The position numbers and the translations under genes were made by a program. Shown one piece after another: positions 56,803 to 64,000 of a stretch of 64,000 bases of DNA (positions within the stretch are counted from its first letter, which is position 1; every line of letters starts with the position of its first letter). The notes beneath the pieces were generated by a model, which did not search any database, had not been told where the DNA came from, and worked only from the letters and a program-made list of their open reading frames with translations. Source of the DNA: Litomosoides sigmodontis. Taxonomy: Eukaryota > Nematoda > Chromadorea > Rhabditida > Onchocercidae. The stretch is from the NCBI GenBank assembly GCA_963070105.1, contig OY718806.1, positions 4,547,865-4,611,864 of the forward strand. The letters run 5' to 3'.

Positions 56803-57272
56803 CTGGATGAGATCTACCCAAACAATTCAGAGGCAATTGCGTCCCACGTACTGTGGTCTCTTTTTAGTTTGTTGGTTTTTCTTCACAGATCTGGAACGAG
56901 AAACAATTATGAACAAACTTAGTGCCCACGGATTCCGCAAAATAAATTTTCGATTACACAGTTCACATCGACAGTGTTATGTAACAGGGGTTAGACCCTA
57001 AGATAAACGAACAAATTCTGGATGATCAAAATTTATTTAATACGATGTCGAATAATATATCATTTTGCATTGCAAACTGCTTTACATCCTACTCCGAGAT
57101 ATATTAAATTACAGGATTTCACAAACATTTCACTTTGTCCAGTTAACTGCAAAAATTACTTCAATGCACTGGAAATAAAATAAACCCGTTATTAAACTCG
57201 GCAGAAGAAAATGGGTCGTGCTATTTCAGGCAACGCCATAAGTCTACCACCCCAAATAATGCAGTTCATATG

Positions 57273-57273
<1 letters not shown>

Positions 57274-57321
<48 letters not shown>
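57274..57321. repeat. AT dinucleotide microsatellite
   Basis: About 24 AT units, in the gap just 3' of NELF-B. The Ile-Tyr open frame over it is an artefact. Confidence 0.95.
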
Positions 57322-57325
<4 letters not shown>

Positions 57326-57491
57326 GGCAGTCACTGATCCTGCTTTTTCTAATTCATCTAATTCACCACAGAAAAATTGAAAACGACCACAGAAATCAAA
57401 ACAAAAAAAAAATAAACAGATATCGACTGGAACATTATGTTACGAATAATAAAAACCAAGCACAGCGCGAAGCGGTATACTACAGCAAAAA

Positions 57492-60400
57492 TCATTCACT
57501 TCGTGTTAATGAACTATTTGAAACAGAGTGCTGAGTACTGAGCGATGTACTTGATATCGACCCATCAATAGACGAGCTTTTTTCCATCATTTTTGTTCGT
57601 ATACGGTAATATTCATGTATGTAACGTTTCTGATCATTCTCAATTTCACTACTACTCATCTCGAATATTTTCTGTAAAAATTTAAAACATTACTCAACAA
57701 CTTACGTTAAATAAATTGTCCAGGTTATTAAAGAAATTATAGAGAGAATATAAAAGACATTAGGCAAGCAGAAATTTCGAAAATGAAATAATGAAAATAA
57801 TAATGCCATCAGTCAAATAAATCTTGCGCTCTCCTACCTCCGGTGCAATTTTGTCCAGGATAAGTCGGCAACGTAACTCGCCAATAGAAGACCGTAACAG
57901 ATATATAATACATAGAAGGTGGTATTTAACGCCAGGAGATCGCTAAAAAAACATATTTAACAGAAATCCATTCAACATGAAAATCAACATATAGGTAGTC
58001 AGTCAAAAATTAAAACGTACTAAACTATCAATTTATGTAAAAATAGCTTACATCTAGTCCTTTCAACAAATACTCTTCTATGATGAAATGCGATTCCTGC
58101 TCAACTGACAAAATATGATCAGAGGATGTTGACTGCAGCAGTCGATGAATTACTAGATGCATCCATGGATCATAAAAGGCAATCTAGAATTGACTACTGG
58201 AAATATCGCATACATTAAAGTGGCAACAAAACTATTTAGCCCAGAACATCGCACCTTGCATTTTAAGCGAGGCAGTGCTTTCATATAACGCATAATGCCC
58301 AGTAAATCAGGGGCATGACGCTTGCTTGGAAGAATATACACAAGATAATGAATCCAGAGCAATGCACATGTCACATCCGTCTTCAAAAAACTCAACATCT
58401 CTTCGGAAGGGTCAGACAGAAAGTCACTTGTCGGGTTCTCGTCAATAATTTCATCTATAAAACATCCTAGTTACAAATCGTGGCCGATCCGAAAACGAAA
58501 TCAAACATTGCGAATTGATTGCTCAAATGCTGAAGAAAGCCGTTTGGTGTCTACTAAGACATAAAACCTTGAACCAATTTCAGTTAGTATGTCCCAAGCT
58601 TTTTCAGTTTCTTAACAATCTCCAAGTAGCTTTCAGTTTTTTAATAACTACATTGCTAGTTATCTTTCACAATTTCTAACCAAATTACAAATAGCTCACT
58701 CGCCTGGCGCCCGATTAAGTTCGTATCGTATTACGTCTTCTACCATAAGTGTTGTAAAAGAAGCTAAAAATTTAGTGAAAACGGGAGGGTCAATATTTTT
58801 CTGTAAGACAGACGTATCATTAGTTGATACGACGTTGTGTGCAGAAGCTCCAAGTAATAATAACCTGAAAGTACTACAATTTAATATACGTACCACACAA
58901 CTTGAGTGAAGAAATTTAAAATCTGTTTATACGGACCTTAGAAGAAGTTGCAGAGGGACCAACTCCCTCGGCAACTGACCGGTAGCGTGCTGAGCTGCGT
59001 CGCGCAATACTTTGACAGTCATTGAGCACAAGAAATGTATAACGTGTGCATCACCAGCAATCATTGCTAAATCACCAGTTACCTGGAAGGAAGAAAGAAT
59101 AATTAAAAGATTAGAAGTAAATATAACATGTACAGAGCTTGGAAGCACTTAGATATGCTGCAACTAAAGTGTGCCCGTCCTTATGTTGCTGAAATCTCCA
59201 CGATGAGATAAAATTTCCTTCTATCATTGCGTTTAGATAGTCGAAAACTACAGTCTAACCATTAAAACAACTGAGAAGTCGAAGGTTTGATAAATGGTAC
59301 TGCTATGCTCTTTCATGAAAGTTAAATAAACCTAACTAATGAAATATTAGATACATTTGAAAAACACCGCCAAACCTCTGTTCTAGTTTTTTTCGCTGAT
59401 TCCAATATATTTTTCAATTTGTTAGTTTGTTGCGCATCCAAATGTTTATCCCTAACACACGCATCCAAACACCAAGCCAAATCATGACACGGATCTAAAA
59501 ATAGAAGTGAATAAAATCTCTGAACCATGCTCGCCAAAGCTACTTCTTCGTTTAGATATTCTGATACACAACCTGATCGAATCACAGATTCAATATTTAA
59601 ATCATGAGCAGACATTACAAGCTCCATTCGCAATGAACAATACGTTGCATCAGCAGATTTCAGAAAGCGTTCACGGATAACATTATTCAGTCGCCGATAT
59701 AACGGTTCCTGGTGACCAACAATTGTCATTAGCTCTGTAAACATTTCTGTAAGTTTTTTTAAATAATAAATCTTAAAATATGTACTCAAATATTGCAAGC
59801 AAGTTTAGGATGCATACCAATCGAAAAAATATTCAGTTTATATTTCAGCTTTGAAATAAAAAGACCAGTTACCTAAAATTTGGGGCCATTGCCGTCTGGA
59901 TCTGGTTGTCTCACACGTAAAATAGTTCGTCGGTGATTGGTCCATTGTTTGCATAACTTTCTGCTTCTCATCAATATATGAATCTATAACTGGAAGTATT
60001 GCGTCCCTGAACAGTGAATCGTTCTTTAGCCAAATCTGTTGTCGTACTGTAATCGCACAACTGTCGTAAAATTCCCGATCGGTCACAATCACTTTTAAGT
60101 ACCTAAAAGAATTCAATGTACTCTAGATAAATTAAATAAAAACTGAAGTAACATAAAATCTAAGAGATTACGACTACCCAGATGCCTAGATGATTATTTA
60201 GATGTGTTACGTTCAGAAAAAATTGCACAGTGCTATAAGCGATTCGATCAGGGAAATATGGCCAACCAATTGATACGCCATCAACAGATACTCGTAAAAG
60301 GTCTATCTGGACACCTAATTTGGAACGGCAAATACCCGCTATATCCTACACTTGCTATATACTATACCCTAAAGCTGTCAGTACAATGTTGCATGCGCAT

Positions 60401-61597
60401 TGAAAAGACATATCATTAGTTCTTCCAGCAATGCGTGAGTAGTTTCTGCAAAATCATTTCTGACAACCAATATAAGGTTCAGAAAAAACTCAAGGACGTA
60501 AAATACTGAAGCTCCAATATTTTCTCTATTTATGGTGCATTTTCTTTTTTAACAAGTTCTTTTACTACAAAATATCCATAATTAATGCTCTACCGATCCG
60601 GAGCTTTTGGTAATTGCTTCAGTGTTTCCAACACAAACGGTCGAATGATAGGAACCCGATAAAGTTTAAAACTTTTTTCCAACTGTTTTTCTAATAACTG
60701 TACTGACTCCGCAGTTCCCATCGCACCTAATTCTCTGATTTTTGCAAGCAGCAATTCCGATATATTATTTACTGCCTGAAAAGATTTGCATGAAGAGAAT
60801 AAAAAATGTCAGTTACACATCTGCAAACACTGATACCACATTCCAAACATAAAATAACGTACTTCTTCATGAAATTCTGTTCTGCGAATATTGTGCAAGT
60901 CGAGCAGTCTTAATGCTGGGTTCAATGCTTCCAACTGAAAAGAAATGCAGTAAAATGTAACAAATTCTAGATTAGATCGTAACAGATAGCTTAAAGATAA
61001 CTTCACAGCATTTAGTAAAAAATGAGAAAATATGTTGTTTTTTACAGAAATTTATCGAAATGTAACAGTAATGCAAATAGCAAAACAACGGTTGATAACA
61101 ACCAAGAACAGTAACACATACACACACACGCACACACACAAGCACTCCATTCATTGAAGGACGTTATGCACTGTTAAAAAGAAGAGCACCTCACGCATGT
61201 CAAGCCAGAAATAGTTGGTAACTATTACTACAATATTTCAGTATGACTTCTACTACATAGCTTGCCAATAGCAGTTAATGAAATTTCATGCATGCTTAAG
61301 TTCCTAGTGTTAGCTTTTAGAACGACAATTTACTCTCACAACAGAGCATCGCGCTAAAATTACTGAAAAGAGAACACACACCTTAATGCTATTTCTTTTC
61401 TGGAAATCTTTGATCGTATCAATAGGATCAGAACACGTCATTAACAGATGTTGTAGCCTTCGAGAACCATCAATATTTTGATTTTCCAGATCTGTTACCC
61501 ACCGTTTTTCCGTTTCGCCAGATGATGATGCCATCGCCCCGACCTCGAAAATTTGCGGCTTAAGTAGATGAGCTGGACGCAGTAAAAATGAAAACAT
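57492..61597 (-). CDS. NELFB: Negative elongation factor B (NELF-B/COBRA1)
   Basis: Subunit of NELF, which with DSIF holds RNA polymerase II paused near promoters. Exons, high to low: 61597-61382, 60934-60863, 60775-60594, 60102-59873, 59746-59376, 59082-58937, 58864-58704, 58454-58255, 58183-58052, 57942-57838, 57671-57492; all in phase, 664 residues (human about 580-630). Matches to human run through the first two thirds: LLDLHNIRRTEFHEEV, LEKQLEKSFKLYRVP, YLKVIVTDREFYDSCA, VRQQIWLKNDSLF, YCSLRMELVMSAHDLNIE, DPCHDLAWCLDACVRDKHLD, GDLAMIAGDAHVI and LLLRLLLLGASAHNVV. An extra segment of about 25 residues sits before DPCHD. The C-terminus is Ser-rich. Intron 58455-58703 keeps frame only with a GC donor (CCA G|gcgagt). 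A second possible start is the ATG at 61534 (MASSSGETEKRW). Confidence 0.93.
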
Positions 61598-62349
61598 CTT
61601 TTCCCCAAAAAAAAGATTTATGCAAAAGGTCCAACTATTACAATGAAGTAGAAGCTGCTGTTATTAATTTTCGCGGTAGATTCCTCGCTGTCACTTCACT
61701 GTGAAATAGAGGAAAAAGAAGTCAGGACACAATCTTCGAAATAAAACTGCACATGTTCATTGTACTATAGATTAAACAGCCTATTTAGAAATAAATCCTT
61801 ACAATAAATGTGAACCACAAGTTGAATGTAAGGAAATCAACTGAAGCGACCCCTCAACACCTTCAAATAGAATCCAAATGGAATGAACACCTCACAAGTT
61901 TATAGTAGCCGGTATCAACCAGCCGCTGAATACGGTTATCGGATGAGTCGGCCACACAGGCTATTGTCTGCTGTTGGAGACGCCAGTGGTAGGTTAATGT
62001 GTGGAGGAGGGAAGATGTAGAATCCCTTTTTAATGTGATATTCTTTGCTTTGATTGCTGCTGAAAGATATTGAGGTCGGGATCGAACAATTACCCGATGT
62101 GTTCGGGGGTGAACAAAACAAATGTCGCACACTTACACTTTTCACGACTATGCCTTGGTGGTGAGATTGTTCAAGTGCCTACTGTCGTTGTGGAACAGGT
62201 TACTCCTTCATTCATGAAATTTACATAGCCAGATTAGATTTGAATAGGTTTCGTTGCTCAATGTGGTTTGAAGTATTAAATATCTTATTTATGCACTTTT
62301 TAATGTGCACGTTAATATTGTAACTCTCAATATATTCTTCCAGGAAACG
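61598..62349. promoter_or_regulatory. Divergent region between NELF-B and the unknown gene
   Basis: A 750-base gap between divergent starts, probably carrying both promoters. ORFs at 61863-62145 (-) are unrecognised and likely non-coding. No TATA box or binding motif can be assigned. Confidence 0.4.
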
Positions 62350-64000
62350 ATGTTTCGAGCTGTGATAACCAAGCACGCATTCCGAAGCCTTGGCGACGAC
62401 ATGCAGAATTATCTGAAAGTTGTGATTTCACGTTATGCTCGATCATTTTTACTAGTTTTATATAGCGTGGTACTAATTAGAAATAACTCGAGCACACAAC
62501 ATTTTAGCGTTTCCTGCCAAAGTATGAAGGATCGGATAAAGATGAAGAGAAAATCCTGGATATTGTCTTCACAGCGGATCCAAATTTGTATTTCGGAAAT
62601 CCACTGGGAAAATTGCATTCAAAGATTCGCTGTAAGTGCACTCCGTAATTCTTAATAATCAAGTTTTGTAAGACGTGGTCGAGGAACATGAATATCTTTG
62701 GACTCTATCTTCCTCACTGTTTAATGAAACTTGCTAAGCAGATCGGCTGATTCATAGATTGCTACTGATAAAGTATAAGTTTGTAATGACTCTTTGAATT
62801 TTGCACAATCAAATGGAACTTTGGAGCATTTCTAGGTGGTTGGTTTAATCCAGAAAGGCCATCAGATCAAGTGCAGCTGCGTGATAATCGCAGGGTTCTT
62901 TATGACCATTATATACGTCATTATTATATGACTGTACTAAAATCACTCCTTATTTCTCGAAATGTAAGTGTTTTTCCTAACATTTCTAGATGAGCTAGAT
63001 GTTGTATGATTTGTTTGTTGGGATTATAGCCATATTTAGTATTTTAGTACTTATTTAGTACTTTTGTATTAGTTGTAGTACGTGTATTATGCACTTCCGT
63101 ATTTGCTACAAAGGTTTGGTTTGCTTCGGAAAGCTGTTGATTGCACCCTGCACTGCTTAATCTTGCTGTTATATTTATATGATTTTAGAGAGAATTCGTG
63201 AAATACACTAATTTAAGTTCACTTGAAGAACCCACAGCAAGAAGGGTGCCCACCCCGGGCTTTTTTCGTAAATCGAAAATATCAAAAAGAATTAAATGGC
63301 GTACTGCAGCGCGGTTGAGGATGTAAGTTTCAAAATAAATTTTTAGTCATGTTTATGAATGATGTTGAAGCATTATTTATTTGTTTTTTATAATATTATT
63401 TAATTTTAAGATAATCTACGTAATGATGATGCATAGTAATTGCCTATCGCTCATTCTTTTCAGTTAAAGCTGTGTAAAATTGCAGAATACTGGATCGCGT
63501 ACGGGAAGAGGTTGGAGAAAATGCAGGCTTGTCGTCAGATGATGAAGGTAGACATCAATTAAAAAAGTGTAGATATTTTGACCTATTCAAATTTTTATTA
63601 ATGACCTTTCGACTTTACAAGTAAGACTTTATACATGATTGCAGTACACCTTCACTAAATCTTTTTCATGTTGTCAAGCACCTAGATTCCTTTCAGAATT
63701 TGGTGATTTAAATAAGATTCCAATGTCTCGTGCCGGACAGAGTACTCTTTTTTCTCCTGATTTTGTTGGTAAGTATTCTAATTTGACGAATTTTTGAGTA
63801 GATTTACTCATATTATTGCAATTATAACTTCATATTTGTAGCCCGAATGTTTAATTGCGTGCTCTTTTCTTTTGGTCTCGAACTGAATGTCTATTTAGAA
63901 GGTTTAAAAAATATTTGTTTCCAGATTATGATCTGCATCAGCCAGTTTACATGGATGATGTTAAGCGCATGCTGAAAGATTATAAAAATCTAAAGGAGCA
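62350..64000 (+). CDS. Unrecognised conserved-looking protein, 5' part
   Basis: Family not identified. Eight exons join in consistent phase: 62350-62418, 62508-62631, 62836-62963, 63189-63322, 63486-63547, 63697-63768 and 63925 to the window end, with the start ATG at 62350 only six bases after the acceptor ttccag. About 213 residues are visible. The frame is hydrophilic and charged: RFLPKYEGSDKDEEKILDIV, YFGNPLGKLHSKIRCGWFNP, YDHYIRHYYMTVLKSLLISR, a very basic stretch RKSKISKRIKWRTAARLR, an acidic SSDDEEFGDL and YDLHQPVYMDDVKRMLKDY. No signal peptide or membrane segment is apparent. The clean intron structure makes it a real gene; the function is unknown from what can be seen. (Seven segments are listed; the last continues beyond the window.). 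Confidence 0.8.

Noticed and set aside
57211..57534. 107-codon plus-strand ORF with Ile-Tyr run
   Set aside because: Same cause: it crosses the AT repeat, and the 3' half is antisense to the last NELF-B exon.

Overview
The window is eukaryotic nuclear DNA from a nematode, most likely a filarial (Onchocercidae-type, clade III) worm; the species cannot be named from sequence alone. It is AT-rich. Genes are broken into many small exons with introns that start GT and end in T-rich TTTCAG-like acceptors. Several genes have an acceptor site only a few bases before the start codon, as expected for spliced-leader trans-splicing. Protein details match nematode versions of known families (a PDI ending HNEL, a tailless/NHR-67 receptor, a RhoGDI). 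No bacterial, plasmid, viral or CRISPR features were seen.

Layout, left to right. 1-3.3 kb: 3' part of a GALNT10-type GalNAc-transferase (+). 3.3-8.4 kb: gene-poor, with one weak two-exon orphan ORF. 8.4-10.5 kb: nhr-67/tailless nuclear receptor (-). 10.5-19 kb: long gene-poor stretch with simple repeats and one orphan exon candidate. 19-22 kb: UDP-GlcNAc pyrophosphorylase UAP1 (-). 23.3-25.7 kb: mitochondrial phosphate carrier SLC25A3 (+). 26.1-26.6 kb: unrecognised gene fragment (-). 27.7-29.1 kb: PIGQ/GPI1 (+), followed at operon-like spacing by a CEP41-like rhodanese-domain gene (29.2-30.3 kb, +). 31.1-32.7 kb: complex I subunit NDUFB11 (-). 34.0-35.4 kb: RhoGDI (+). 37.1-40.9 kb: protein disulfide isomerase pdi-2 (-). 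42.9-46.5 kb: RUNDC1 (+). 47.2-51.8 kb: TGFBRAP1/VPS3 (+). 52.3-56.6 kb: TOM1 (-). 57.5-61.6 kb: NELF-B/COBRA1 (-). 62.35 kb to the end: 5' part of an unrecognised gene (+).

The genes are mostly unrelated housekeeping functions: secretory-pathway glycosylation and folding (GALNT10, UAP1, PIGQ, PDI), mitochondrial energy metabolism (SLC25A3, NDUFB11), endosomal traffic (TGFBRAP1, TOM1, perhaps RUNDC1) and transcription (NHR-67, NELF-B). UAP1 makes UDP-GlcNAc, the substrate of the GPI-GlcNAc transferase to which PIGQ belongs; that link is metabolic and need not mean co-regulation.

Main points for a second look: a NELF-B orthologue in a nematode (C. elegans is reported to lack NELF); four introns that keep frame only if read as GC-AG; a near-identical 144-bp tandem duplication inside pdi-2 that copies part of an exon; a PIGQ-CEP41 pair with a T17 tract and an acceptor placed as in a nematode operon; and several orphan exons. 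I did not find a clearly new multi-gene system. Exon boundaries were read by eye, so an error of a base or two is possible.
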